This document shows, piece by piece, positions 54,508-64,000 of a stretch of DNA of 64,000 bases. Source of the stretch: Chrysopilus asiliformis (Eukaryota > Arthropoda > Insecta > Diptera > Rhagionidae); the NCBI GenBank assembly GCA_964034945.1, contig OZ035963.1, positions 39,066,361 to 39,130,360 of the forward strand, given 5' to 3'. Below the pieces are notes generated by a model. The model made no database searches, was not told the DNA's origin, and saw only the letters and a program-made list of their open reading frames with translations. The position numbers and the translations under genes were made by a program. Position 1 is the stretch's first letter; each line of letters begins with the position of its first letter.

Positions 54508-55302
54508 GCGTTCTACGGAAACTGTCCGTATATCGAAAATCCGTACACGAAAACTATTTTAGTATGAGATTGTACTGGGAATAAATAGATGTGTTCCAAT
54601 CAATAGAAATGTCCGTAAAAAGATACCTATTTTAGTATAAGATCGTATTAAAAATAGATAGATGCGTACCAAAAAAATCCGTAATACGAAACAGATTAGT
54701 ATAATATATTAAAATAATTATTTAACCAGTAGAATAATGAGAAAACTATATAATTATAGAAAAAAAAATTTATACTACTTGAAATGGAGCATAAATCAAT
54801 TGAATATGTTAAAACCAACAAAATATTATGGGACAAATCATGCCGCGGACAAAAAAACGTAACTGTTTCTACGTAGGTTTCTGCTAGTTTCGTCAGAATT
54901 CAAATTTCATTGTGGGACAGAAAGTAGATTCTGCTTCTGCTGCTGCTGCTGCTTCTGCCTCTGCTGCTGCCTCTGCCCAATTGGAGTTCTCGCTTAAGAA
55001 TAGCAAATAGATTTTTTTAAAATACACCGCACTGCAGTTTTTTATTGCCTTTTTTTAATTCTCTTTTGTGTATACACAAAATGTGTCAGAAATTTCGGAG
55101 AAATTAAGTATGTACATTTACAATAAATACAACATAATTATGGAGGACTTTTTCTTGATTTTTTTCTGTGATTCAAAAAAAAAATTTTTTTTGTCCGTAA
55201 TAGCGGTATTTTTTTATCCGTATAGCGAATTTGTTCCTATATTAGTCATGTCCGTAACTTCGAATTTCCGTAAAACGAGCGTCCGTATAGCGGGGGATTA
55301 CT
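54508..55302. mobile_element. pogo/Tigger-like remnant
   Basis: The right end, read inward, is CAGTAATCCCCCGCTATACG and is followed outward by TA (55303-55304), the style of pogo-family ends. TCCGTAxxxCG words recur at both sides (54520-54690 and 55195-55290). The left terminus is not intact and there is no transposase ORF. Confidence 0.6.
54931..54978 (+). repeat. CTG/CTT trinucleotide microsatellite
   Basis: About 16 imperfect triplets such as CTTCTGCTGCTGCTGCTG and CTGCCTCTGCTGCTGCC, inside the pogo-like remnant. Confidence 0.9.
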
Positions 55303-55304
55303 GT

Positions 55305-55768
55305 ATTATTATAATGGACGGGAGATTCGAATTATGGCGAATTATGTTTATTCAAATGATTTTGCATCATTTCGTGTTAAAGTTATCAATCGGTCTTAAT
55401 TTTCAATAAAACACATTTTAATTCAGATACTATCCAATGAGCAAATTATGATCTAGACTAAATTTAGTGGTTATTGAGTTGCTAAGTTAGGAATTTTTTG
55501 AACAAAAGCCAGAAATTTTTCGAACAAAAACATAATTAGTACATTCAGTAAACAAAGTCTTGATGATATAGTCGAAAATGACAAAAACCAAATTTGCTCT
55601 GTGGTTAGTATATGTTAGCTTTAATTTAGAAAAAAATGTTACAAAAAAACTAGGATTTTACGAAAATAATTAGGATTTTACAAAAATGCCATTATGGATC
55701 TTTATCGGATCGAGCAATACATAATTAGGAATATTACGAAAAAAAACTTTTATACCAAATTAAGACCG
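55305..55768. other. No recognised feature
   Basis: AT-rich spacer between two TA-flanked elements. Confidence 0.4.
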
Positions 55769-55770
55769 TA

Positions 55771-56653
55771 GGGGAAGCTGGGGCACATTCGGCAGGTTTT
55801 TTTCAAAGTCATTTCCTGCCAAATTCGTTTGATGAATTTGAAAATCTTGAAAATTTGTAAAAACTTTCATTATTTTACTATTAAATAGGAAATAGATTTT
55901 TTTTGTAGCTCTAAAGAAATATACGATTTTTACTAATTTTAAAAAGGAGGCCATTTTGCTGAATGTACCCCATGCCGGGGCACATTCGGCTTTTGAAGGG
56001 GCACATTCGGCGAATATACGTTATTTGTTTGATTTTACTATTAGATTTGAATTCATTTTATTAATTCTTTAAAATAAAATAAAAAATAAAAATTCATTAC
56101 ATATCACATACAAGAATGATTGAAAAATCCTATTTCACGAAATAGTTATCGAAATTTATATTAAAAATATATTATGTGGAATATCGAAATGTGCCGACAG
56201 GATTCATTTAAATTCAATCTATAATTTAAATTTAGTAATTTAAATTCAATCTCTCTTCTTAAAATCACGAAAGCCGAATGTGCCCCAAAAGTGTCAGCTA
56301 AATGTTTTCAGATTTTTTATCTAAAATACTGTAAATTAAAGGGCATTCTACTTTCGGGATTGAAACTTAATGTTTTTAAATGCTATTTGCGCGAAATTTT
56401 TTAAGCGTCGGACGAAATTGACTTCAAAAATTCCTTACGTACCTGCTTGGGAAAATTACATCAAACTTCCGAAAAACACAAAAATACCTCTTGCTCTTCT
56501 GAGCGCCGAAATAGAACTCTCAGACTTTATTTAAATTCAAGTTATTGCATTATTGTGCATTTACGTATTTGATCGCTCCTTTCTGAAGCATTCTTGATAC
56601 TGAAAATGGCAATGCCGAATGTGCCCCTTTGCCGAATGTACCCCAGTTTCCCC
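55771..56653. mobile_element. TA-flanked non-autonomous element with GGGGCACATTCGGC repeats
   Basis: The inverted ends GGGGAAGCTGGGGCACATTC / GGGGAAACTGGGGTACATTC are flanked by TA (55769-55770, 56654-56655). The motif GGGGCACATTCGGC recurs internally at about 55977, 55999, 56274 (reversed) and 56613 (reversed). No transposase. Length 883 bp. Confidence 0.85.
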
Positions 56654-56655
56654 TA

Positions 56656-57429
56656 CATTATATTTCTTATACGTAGTATAATAAAATATTGTATTCATGA
56701 AAAATTTTGTGCTCTTAATTTGCCTAAAAAAACATGGCATTCTGCACAATTTTGTCTTTTACCGTTATCCGTTATCTTTTACCGTTATTGAGATATTTTC
56801 ATTAATATGTAAAAAATCATATGTTTGCGAATAATTTGCAAACTAACGGTTTTTCGACAAATCAGTTAAAAGAATAATTAAAGATGTTAACATTTTCTAC
56901 ATTTTTGCCATTTACCGTAATTTGATATCTTTTACCGTTCTCAAGTTATCTCAAATTTTGTACGTTTTTGATATTTTTGGATGAACCAACAATTTATTGG
57001 GAGGTCGTCCTAGGTTGACAACGCGACAGGGCTCTAGCGTAAATTGCACAGAGTCGTAGATTTTGTAGAAGAAAGTTTTGTGTTGACCACAACTGATATT
57101 TAATTATTGTACCGATATCGATCCGATTTGCCAGTTGTATACAACCGTTGCATGATGTGTGTTAAAAAGTCATCGGTTATATCGCGCGGTTGGATGCTCG
57201 AAAGTAAAAACTTGCGGTTGCATGTAACCGATTGTATGCTCATTGTATCGTATGTAATGCCTCATACAACGATTGTGCCGATTTCACAATATTTTGAAGC
57301 ACGTGGCACAAACATCTCTCTCTGTGACATTTCTAGTTTAATTTAAAGTGAAGTAAAAATGGTTTCTCAAGTTGGACCAACCGTCGCTTCATGTATTTCC
57401 CCTTTAAAACAGGGAATTAATTATTGACA
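56656..57429. other. Region with repeated CGGTTGCATG-like words
   Basis: Between 57100 and 57280, CAACCGTTGCATG, CGGTTGGATGC, CGGTTGCATGTAACCG and CAACGATTG suggest a decayed inverted-repeat element. No gene recognised. Confidence 0.4.
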
Positions 57430-58585
57430 AAAACACAATGACGCATCAAGACGTGCGTAAGCTTTGACATTTCGACGCTTCAAAAGTAAAATCTGTGGCT
57501 TACTATGGGACGATTTATAATGGCTCTTTGCCTTGACGCTTCAAAGCGCCCTGCCGCTTAGAGTACACTTACTTTCTACTTTCAGACGCGTTTGCGCTTT
57601 GAAATTTGAATGAAAATTGTGTTTTGTGAGTGGTTTTTGGAAAATTGTGAGGCAAATGATACATTTAAGGAAGCATTAATTACAAAAGAAAGAAATAATG
57701 AATATTTATGCAATCTAAAATCGAAATTGTCTGAAAATGCGATTTAAGAAGACAAAAAATCTGGTGGAAATAATTCAAATATATTCGCCGATTATTTTAG
57801 TGACTTTAAGCATGCTAAGGATCATCGTGGCTTTCATTTAAATAAAATATTTTATAAAGAAGTCATCCGCATTTCTTTCAATATTTATTTCTTGAATTCC
57901 CCATTATCAATAGCTGTTTTTAATTCATGTGCTTTGTGTGCTACTCCTGCAACAAATTCTGTGTCTTCCAAATGCTTTTTAATTCACATAAACTCTTTCA
58001 ATTTTTTTAAAAATAAAAATAGTGAAGCGTGTAATTCTCACGAAGCGTTATTATGCTTGGAGCCCAATGAACGCAACGCGAACGCAGAAACTGTCACTTA
58101 CAAGTTTGTTCCATAGAAATCATTTGAAGTGAGCACAGTGAACGCAGAGAACGCAACTGCAACGCAAAAGTTTGCAAACTTCTAACTTTGCCGCAGCAAT
58201 TCTGCGTTGACAGTTCACAAAGTGAGGTTGGGGAAATGTTGTTCGAGGAAAAATTGATAGCCTTAGTGCAATAACATACAAATAACAAAGATAAAGACCA
58301 ACAAAGCAAATTATCGCTTTAAAATTATCAATTTTTGTAATTTTGCCAATTTTATACCACTTTATATTATGTCACTTGTACTACTTCACGAGATGCCATT
58401 GGGCTCTGCCGCTGAAATGTTACGCTGCGTGACAGTTTCTGCGTTTTAGTTGCGTTCGCGTTGCGTTCATTGGGCTCCAGAGGTTAGGTTTTAGAACAGA
58501 TGCTTCAAAGCGTTCAATTGTCAAAGCGTGCTTGGTGCGGTGAAATATCAAAGCTTACGAACGCGTTGACGCGTCATTGTGTTTT
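57430..58585. mobile_element. TIR element, AAAACACAATGACGC ends
   Basis: The inverted ends AAAACACAATGACGCATCAA and AAAACACAATGACGCGTCAA continue through GTAAGCTTTGA and ATTTC. Contains a second complete TIR element (58059-58478). No transposase recognised. Confidence 0.75.
58059..58478. mobile_element. Nested 420-bp MITE, GGAGCCCAATGAACGCAACG ends
   Basis: The inverted ends GGAGCCCAATGAACGCAACG continue with CGAACGCA and CAGAAACTGTCAC on both sides. The left lacks a short AACTAAAACGCA stretch present on the right. Confidence 0.85.
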
Positions 58586-58823
58586 CGCTATAATAACAAT
58601 AAAAAGCTCTCTACTCTGGATTACAGACTCTTAACTAGTAGTGAGCCTACATATAAAGAGAGTGGACAGGTCGGAACCAACTATTTCCGTTAAGTTTGAA
58701 TTTTTACCTGATGATGACAGATTTAAACCAGAAGTATTTTAAACCATTTTTACTAATATTTTGTGTATGGTTTGAGAATTTAAAAAATTATTCGGCCGCT
58801 AAAATCGTGTAAATAAAATAAAA

Positions 58824-58872
58824 GTTACTGTTTTGTGCCGTATTAAAGGTACAAACGGCACAAAACAGTAAC
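58824..58872. repeat. Perfect 18-bp-arm hairpin
   Basis: GTTACTGTTTTGTGCCGT and its exact complement are separated by 13 bases. Confidence 0.92.
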
Positions 58873-58994
58873 TGGCCCACCCTTTAGAAAGAAAAAAAAG
58901 TGATATTAAAACATAAACAAGTGACATTAAAACAAAAACTCAACTTTGACTTGAAAAGAAGGTAAATTATTTGTGCTTTAAAGTATTAATTATA

Positions 58995-59409
58995 GGTCTG
59001 TTCGATATGAGTCCTGGACTTACTCCGAACACATATCGAACAGAAAAGTGTAAGTCCAGGACAGTCCTGGACTTACTCTTATTTACTCTTGCTTTTAGCT
59101 GGAGTAAATTTTTGAGAGCTGATATTTGTCAGACATAACCTCTCTTTTATAGTGTTTGGAAGAAGAAATGCAACAAAAGACATCATAAATTATTTCCAAT
59201 ATATATTCTTGAGTAGTTTCGGATTTTATTTATTATATTTGTTATATTTTATAATCTATAATTATAAACTCATAATATAGAGTTAGTGATTTACTCTGAA
59301 CTTACTCCAAGTTGTTCGATAAAAACAAATTCAGAGTAAGAAAATGCGCCATTTTGTGGAGTAAAGTAAAAATACTCGGAGTAAGTCCAGGACTTATATC
59401 GAACAGACC
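58995..59409. mobile_element. Nested 415-bp MITE, GGTCTGTTCGATAT ends
   Basis: The inverted ends GGTCTGTTCGATATGAGTCC and GGTCTGTTCGATATAAGTCC continue through TGGACTTACTCCGA. AAGTCCAGGAC/GTCCTGGACTT repeats occur inside. Flanks are TATA-rich. Confidence 0.85.
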
Positions 59410-59870
59410 TTATATAATTAAGATGCTAGTGTCGAAAAAGTTCGGTGAAGCGATCGCGGTGTATTCTGAAACCAAAAGCACGCCACGGAAACTACGTTTT
59501 GTATATCGTTCGAGGGGCTGCCTTCTCGCAGGCAGGAATATAGGCGGAGGCTCTTGTGGACGCTGAGAAGACGGCCTCACTGAATCAATCATGGGCGAAG
59601 GGTTACTCGCGAAAGGACGCTGCTCTGGCGGGCGCTGCTCTGGCGAGCACGCAAAAAAAATAATTAACAACTAATAATACACTCACTAATACATTAACAA
59701 CCGTCCACTTACATTTTCAAATTCGGACGAAACGTCCACTTCGAAAGCCACATGGCCACTCTCTTTATATGTAGGCTCACTATTAACTAGAGACTAGAGA
59801 GTCTGTAATCCAGAGTAGAGAGCTTTTTATTATTATAATTTATATTTTGTTTTAAAAAACCAGTGAACAA

Positions 59871-60308
59871 CCCAGTGAACAAAAAATGTCTTATTAAGGC
59901 ATTATAAAGGCATTATCTTAATGCATTATCTTTACCTTATTGTTGCCTTAGTTTTGTATAGGCCATTTCCGCGTATATAAGGCCTTACAACTAAGGCAAC
60001 ATTAATAGTAGATGTTTTTTCCCCGGTGATTGCGCTGATTGCTTAGATGGTAAAAATTTCTTTATTAAAACGATCTTTAAGCCTTAATCTATTACTTTTT
60101 CTATAAAAATATTTACCGAGTCGTTTAAATTCTCCTGATAGCCAACACAAAACTTCAACAAAAAATAACTTTTTTAGTTCACTTTTCCAACACACGCATA
60201 AAAGGCGCGTTTTTCCTTCCATCTCATTTTAATTTGGAGGCTTTTATATTATTTGTCTCATGTCTTAAAGACACCTTAGCGATAATGCCTTAATAATTTT
60301 TCACTGGG
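59871..60308. mobile_element. CCCAGTG-ended MITE, intact copy A
   Basis: 438 bp, CCCAGTGAACAAAAAATG at the left and TTTTTCACTGGG at the right. The TTAA at 60077-60080 is the uninterrupted counterpart of the piggyBac target at 13727. Preceded by a short partial CCAGTGAACAA. Confidence 0.9.
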
Positions 60309-60320
60309 AAGAAATGCCTT

Positions 60321-60757
60321 CCCAGTGAACAAAAAATGTATTATTAAGGCATTATCTTAATGCATTATCTTTACCTTATTGTTGCCTTAGTTTTGTATAG
60401 GCCATTTCCGCGTATATAAGGCCTTACAACTAAGGCAACATTAATAGTAGATGTTTTTTCCCCGGTGATGGCGCTGATTGCTTAGATGGTAAAAATTTCT
60501 TTATTAAAACGATCTTTAAGCCTTAATCTATTACTTTTTCTATAAAAATATTTACCGAGTCGTTTAAATTCTCCTGATAGCCAACACAAAACTTCAACAA
60601 AAAATAACTTTTTTAGTTCACTTTTCCAACACACGCATAAAAGGCGCGTTTTTCCTGAGATGAACTTCCATCTCATTTTAATTTGGAGGCTTTTATATTA
60701 TTTGTCTCATGTCTTAAAGACACCTTAGCGATAATGCCTTAATAATTTTTCACTGGG
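60321..60757. mobile_element. CCCAGTG-ended MITE, intact copy B
   Basis: 437 bp, same orientation as copy A and only 12 bases away. Differs by CTGAGATGAACTTCCATC where A has CTTCCATC, and lacks one GGCATTATAAA unit near the left end. Empty TTAA at 60516-60519. Confidence 0.9.
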
Positions 60758-60781
60758 TTATTAAAGCCTTATTGAGGCATT

Positions 60782-61183
60782 AGCTGCGTTTTTTTAATAT
60801 TCTAGAACACTAAACATTAAAAAAACGATCCAGAGTAAGTGGGAAATTTCATCGAGTTCAATCGCAACTAAGTTCACGTAGGTTGCATCAGTAGGCCGTT
60901 ATTGCTATATTTTCTTGATTTTGTGTTGGTGGTTTGTTGGTTCGCTATCTCCCATGATTAAAACTATTTCGCTGTCGAACAGAACCAACAAACCACCAAC
61001 ACAAAATCCTCAATTGAGAATAAAATGTCAATTTATTATGTTGAAGTTAGCAGCATTTCATTACCGTAGATTACCGTATAAAATTTCCCTTTGTTCCAAG
61101 CGCTGTTCGAGATGAAAAGGTGGTGCAGGATTTTGTATGGAAAGCTTGTTCTGAACTGCTTCAGAACATTAAAAAACACAACT
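60782..61183. mobile_element. 402-bp MITE, AGTTGCGTTTTTTTAAT family, copy 1
   Basis: The ends AGCTGCGTTTTTTTAATATT and (from right) AGTTGTGTTTTTTAATGTTC are flanked by ATT on both sides (60779-60781, 61184-61186). Carries an extra inverted segment (60917-61008) absent from copy 2. Confidence 0.87.
60917..61008. repeat. Perfect 27-bp-arm hairpin in MITE copy 1
   Basis: The arms at 60917-60943 and 60982-61008 (containing TTGTGTTGGTGGTTTGTTGG) are exact complements. Copy 2 keeps only the right arm. Confidence 0.9.
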
Positions 61184-61223
61184 ATTATCGTTAATGCTTA
61201 AAGGCTCGACTATGATAGACATA

Positions 61224-61673
61224 GACGGTGATTACTTTTGGACGTGGCGTCTTTCGTTACGTGCCCAAGTGAGGAACAGATGAAGTGCGGGACTGGTAGG
61301 GGTGAGGCACGTAGGATCTGACTAAAGAAACTGAAAATTTCAGATGTGCCGGGCTGTGATTGGTTGAGCTGAAAACTGTTTACTTTTCTTGCCACATCCG
61401 TGCGAACCGTCGTGGCGTTGTGATAGCTAATATGCCGAAAATGCAATAGTTGAAGGAAAGAAATATGCTTTTTAAGATTGAAATGAATTTCTCTTGCATT
61501 TGATATGAAAATAAAACCATTTAAAGAACAGTAAACATTGATTTTAGTAGTATTTCTGTCATACTGTTCCATACATCAAAACAACGACCAAAACCACGTA
61601 ACTACCAGTCTGAACACAAAAGGTACGTCACGAAAGACGTAACGAAAGACACCACGTCGAAATGTAATCACCC
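61224..61673. mobile_element. Nested MITE, GGTGATTAC ends, ACATA duplicated
   Basis: The inverted ends GGTGATTACTTTTGGACGTG / GGTGATTACATTTCGACGTG continue through GTCTTTCGTTACGT. ACATA occurs at 61219-61223 and 61674-61678 but once in the uninterrupted opposite terminus of the host element, so it is the target duplication. Confidence 0.82.
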
Positions 61674-61786
61674 ACATAAGAACGCATATGTAAATGTCAG
61701 ATTCCCAACGAATGTTGACATACATAGCTCTCAACATAAAAGCTAATCTTCATTTTACCTCAAGTGGAAATTAATATGGCCACAAT

Positions 61787-62180
61787 AGTTGCGTTTTTTT
61801 AATGTTCTAGAACACGGAACATTAAAAAAACGATCCAGAGTAAGTGGGAAATTTCATTGAGTTCGAATGGCAACTAACTTCATGTTGGTTACATCAGTAG
61901 GCCGTTACTGCTATATTTTCTTGATATAATCACGATTCGCTATCTCCCATGGTTAAAACTATTTCGCTGTCGAACAGAACCAACAAACCACCAACACAAA
62001 ATCCTCAATTGAGAATAAAATGTCAGATTTATTATGTTGAAGTTAGCAGCATTTCATTACCGTACATTACCGTATAAAATTTCCCTTTGTTCCAAGCGCT
62101 GTTCGAGTTGAAAAGGTGGTGCAGGATTTTGTATGGAAAGCTTGTTCTGAACTGCTTCAGAACATTAAAAAAACGCAACT
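61787..62180. mobile_element. AGTTGCGTTTTTTTAAT-family MITE, copy 2
   Basis: 394 bp with near-perfect ends AGTTGCGTTTTTTTAATGTT, flanked by AAT on both sides (61784-61786, 62181-62183). Same orientation as copy 1. Confidence 0.9.
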
Positions 62181-62384
62181 AATATTATTAAATTCACACT
62201 AAAATTTTAGGTTATGTTCACTATTTACATATGCCAGTTCCATTTGTGTCGAATTATTCATGCTTAACGAAAGTTTAACGAAGGTTTGAAAGTGGCACAT
62301 GTCTATTGTGGGTAATAACATTGACTTTCTTATTCTGGAAATGACATATGCAACTACATATGCGTTCTTATGTCTATCATAGTC

Positions 62385-62940
62385 ACAGATATCGGAATTT
62401 GAATAGATATCGTGTTTTGCTATCTCAAATAGGTCACTGAAATGTCAAAATATTATTATGGGGAATGGAGATAAATATGTCATGCTTCGTTTTGGAATAT
62501 AGAATGTTTGTAGTTCACTTAAAAGCTAAAATTCATTTTTAATTTGAAACTTGATAAAAGCAAAGTTGGCAATTCTGGATTCATTTCACTATGGCAGGGG
62601 TCATCAAAGTAACTGTCGCTCCCTTTACAATCAAAATTTGTAACCACTACACATTAAAATACAGCACCGATTCCAACTCCAAAGCACGGTTGAAACCGCA
62701 ACACACAAGCATTACAGCACACAATACAAGCTCGATTATAGGGCTACGCTGTTAAAGCCAATCTGTGTGATGAGCCAGCCGAGCCACTAGCTGATGATGC
62801 TTGCACTATGGTATGCAAATAAATTTTAGGCTTATGAAAATAGAGAAAGCATTAGTGTTTTTGGCCCATTTCTTTATACGAGCTTTTCAAGTAAGGCGCA
62901 TTCTATGGGATATATTTCTGTGATCATAGTTGAGCCTTAA
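62385..62940. other. No recognised feature
   Basis: Mixed-composition spacer. No gene or repeat boundary seen. Confidence 0.4.
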
Positions 62941-63431
62941 GGGCCAAACAGATGACGGCAGCAACTGCGACTGCGGCATCGACTGCGACGTCAAAAAAAT
63001 TAGAAACCATGAATTCATATGGGGCAGCCTACATGACGGCAGCAACTGCGACTGCGGCTTCGGCTTCAAAATAAATTTAGCAAAATCTCTAAATTCCACC
63101 CCGTCGCCGTGGGGGTGCCACCGAAAATTTTAGAGAAAATGAGGACTGACAACACCGATATATAATAAGTGAACGTAAAAAGTGTTTTGTACAATATAAT
63201 AACATTATAATAATGCAAAAACGCGCACACAATTAAAATTTTTGAAAATTGTCGCACAGAACAATCATTTTTTATATCTTGCAAACACGATTCAGAAATG
63301 TCAAAGTTGTTGTTGTTGGAACGCTGCCCGACGTCGAGTTTCATGCATGTGTTCCACTCGACTTTTCGACGCCCAAATTGACGTCGCAGTCGACGCCGCA
63401 ATCGCAGTTGCTGCCGTCATCTGTTTGGCCC
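62941..63431. mobile_element. 491-bp MITE with GGGCCAAACAGATGACGGCA ends
   Basis: The inverted ends GGGCCAAACAGATGACGGCA continue through GCAACTGCGA and GACTGCGACGTC. The unit GACGGCAGCAACTGCGACTG is repeated again at 63035. Unusually GC-rich at its ends compared with the neighbourhood. Confidence 0.87.
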
Positions 63432-63440
63432 TTTACATAT

Positions 63441-63498
63441 GATCTGTCGCATATCTTAAAGGCACCTTAGCGATAATGCCTTAATAATTTTTCATGGG
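63441..63498. mobile_element. Terminal fragment of a CCCAGTG-ended MITE
   Basis: ACCTTAGCGATAATGCCTTA ending AATTTTTCATGGGG matches the right end of the 59871/60321 elements with the end changed from CACTGGG. It lies just before the HYOU1 promoter. Confidence 0.8.
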
Positions 63499-63545
63499 GA
63501 TGTAATTACGGTCAAAGCAACTAGCCTGGCAACACTAATTTTGGG

Positions 63546-63553
63546 CCACGTCA
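63546..63553 (-). promoter_or_regulatory. Unfolded protein response element (TGACGTGG)
   Basis: CCACGTCA on the plus strand is TGACGTGG on the minus strand, an exact match to the ATF6/XBP1 UPRE consensus TGACGTG(G/A). It is 255 bases upstream of the ATG of an ER-chaperone gene known in animals to be induced by ER stress. Confidence 0.65.
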
Positions 63554-63649
63554 GGAATTGTCAATTATTCCGGTATGTGTTTGCATGAAAAGTACGACTG
63601 AAAGATTTCCTTTTTGAAAATAATTGGATTTCAGTAGTTGCTTGAAGTA

Positions 63650-63657
63650 ACACGTCA
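63650..63657 (-). promoter_or_regulatory. Second UPRE-like site (TGACGTGT)
   Basis: ACACGTCA shares the CACGTCA core with the perfect site 104 bases away. It may lie in 5'-UTR if transcription starts between the two. Confidence 0.4.
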
Positions 63658-63662
63658 GAAAA

Positions 63663-63734
63663 GTAAGAGGCGGTTTTTTTAAATTTGTTGTAATAGTATA
63701 AAGGTTTAACTAATATTTTTTAACACAATTTTAG
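63663..63734 (+). other. Probable 5'-UTR intron of HYOU1
   Basis: The donor AGAAAA|GTAAGAGG and acceptor CAATTTTAG, with a T-rich tract before it, delimit 72 bases, a typical fly intron size. Confidence 0.4.
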
Positions 63735-63807
63735 CGGTTAGAATTATTGGTGTAAATCAATTTAGATCCTGGGACTGACTGAAAGAGAAAGCTTAAATAC
63801 TGCCACA

Positions 63808-64000
63808 ATGAAGCATATACTTTTTAATATAGCTGTTTTAACATTTTTAAGCAGTACACAGGGAGCTGCTGTTATGTCGGTGGATTTAGGAAATGAATGG
63901 ATGAAGATCGGTGTCGTGTCACCTGGTGTGCCAATGGAAATTGCTTTAAACAAGGAATCAAAACGAAAAACTCCAGTAGTTATAGGATTTCGGGACAATG
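63808..64000 (+). CDS. HYOU1: HYOU1/Grp170 ER chaperone, N-terminal 64 codons (cut by window edge)
   Basis: Large Hsp70-family chaperone of the ER lumen (hypoxia up-regulated protein 1), a nucleotide-exchange partner of BiP. Residues 1-19 form a signal peptide (hydrophobic FNIAVLTFL, cleavage likely after TQG). Then [18 protein letters not shown] is the first strand pair and phosphate-binding loop of the Hsp70 ATPase domain, and [19 protein letters not shown] is highly characteristic of HYOU1 orthologues (Drosophila CG2918). The frame is open to position 64000 and the rest lies outside. ATG chosen because the signal peptide begins there. Confidence 0.95.
   Translation, partial: MKHILFNIAVLTFLSSTQGAAVMSVDLGNEWMKIGVVSPGVPMEIALNKESKRKTPVVIGFRDN

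Larger units (their letters stand above)
58597..59834. mobile_element. Long-TIR element, AATAAAAAGCTCTC ends
   Basis: Arms of about 80 bases are inverted: AAAAAGCTCTCTACTCTGGA, then TTACAGACTCT, GTGAGCCTACATATAAAG and AGAGTGG. The interior contains a hairpin and another MITE. The right third (59510-59650) is GC-richer, with no recognised gene. Confidence 0.8.
61208..62384. mobile_element. TIR element, GACTATGATAGACATAAG ends, holding two nested MITEs
   Basis: The right end, read inward, is GACTATGATAGACATAAGAA continuing CGCATATGTA. The left end is the same sequence interrupted after GACATA by the MITE at 61224-61673, then resuming ACATAAGAACGCATATGTA. The interior also contains the MITE at 61787-62180. 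Confidence 0.82.
63500..63807 (+). promoter_or_regulatory. Upstream region of HYOU1, likely promoter and 5'-UTR
   Basis: Non-repetitive 308-base stretch between the last MITE fragment and the ATG. It contains two CACGTCA cores and a likely intron. No TATA box is obvious. The translation context TGCCACAATGA is a reasonable insect start. Confidence 0.6.

Noticed and set aside
57892..58309. Overlapping ORFs at 57892-58116 and 58094-58309
   Set aside because: They run across the terminus of a nested MITE and have no domain.
63762..63998. 78-residue minus-strand ORF over the HYOU1 start
   Set aside because: Mirror of the real HYOU1 frame, which has a signal peptide and family motifs.

Overview
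The window looks like AT-rich, intron-bearing chromosomal DNA of an insect, most likely a fly. The evidence is two recognisable host genes with small spliced introns, plus Ty3/gypsy, Ty1/copia, piggyBac, Tc1/mariner-like, pogo-like and PIF/Harbinger-like elements of arthropod type. There are no bacterial operons and I saw no tRNA or rRNA genes. Species cannot be named from the sequence. Nearly everything outside the two host genes is transposon, much of it nested.

Host genes. (1) On the minus strand, 19067-19614 holds the first three coding exons of a two-pore-domain (K2P) potassium channel, ending inside the first selectivity filter. The remaining exons are not recognised here, so its next intron probably runs left through the transposons toward or past position 1. 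A splice acceptor just before the ATG shows that a 5'-UTR exon lies further right. (2) On the plus strand at the right edge, 63808-64000 encodes the N-terminus of the ER chaperone HYOU1/Grp170 (an Hsp70 relative). Its roughly 300-bp upstream region carries a perfect unfolded-protein-response element, a second half-matching site and a likely small 5'-UTR intron. The two genes are divergently oriented, with about 44 kb of mobile DNA between them.

Left part (1-13 kb): a minus-strand Ty3/gypsy element (gag, pol with one nonsense codon, tRNA-Ser-type primer site, probable LTR); a 1,491-bp block duplicated 2,700 bp apart at about 99.8% identity, spanning the joints of several dead elements; a copia fragment split by a foldback element; a 122-bp minisatellite; and a PIF/Harbinger-type MITE with TTA target duplication. 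13.5-16.8 kb: a near-complete piggyBac (2,846 bp, TTAA duplication, one frameshift) sits inside a CCCAGTG-ended MITE whose uninterrupted relatives lie at 59.9-60.8 kb. 16.8-28.4 kb: the K2P exons among many MITEs.

Central part (28,474-52,515): the most striking feature, a 24,042-bp tandem array LTR-internal-LTR-internal-LTR-internal-LTR of one Ty3/gypsy element. The repeats are virtually identical and the whole array is bounded by a single 4-bp target duplication (ACTT). Gag and Pol are joined by a textbook -1 slippery heptamer. All three copies share the same frameshift in the integrase core, so the array was copied by recombination or mobilised in trans, unless it is an assembly effect. It interrupts an old Tc1/mariner remnant.

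Right part (52.5-63.5 kb): pogo-like and TA-flanked elements, then a dense cluster of nested terminal-inverted-repeat elements running up to the HYOU1 promoter.
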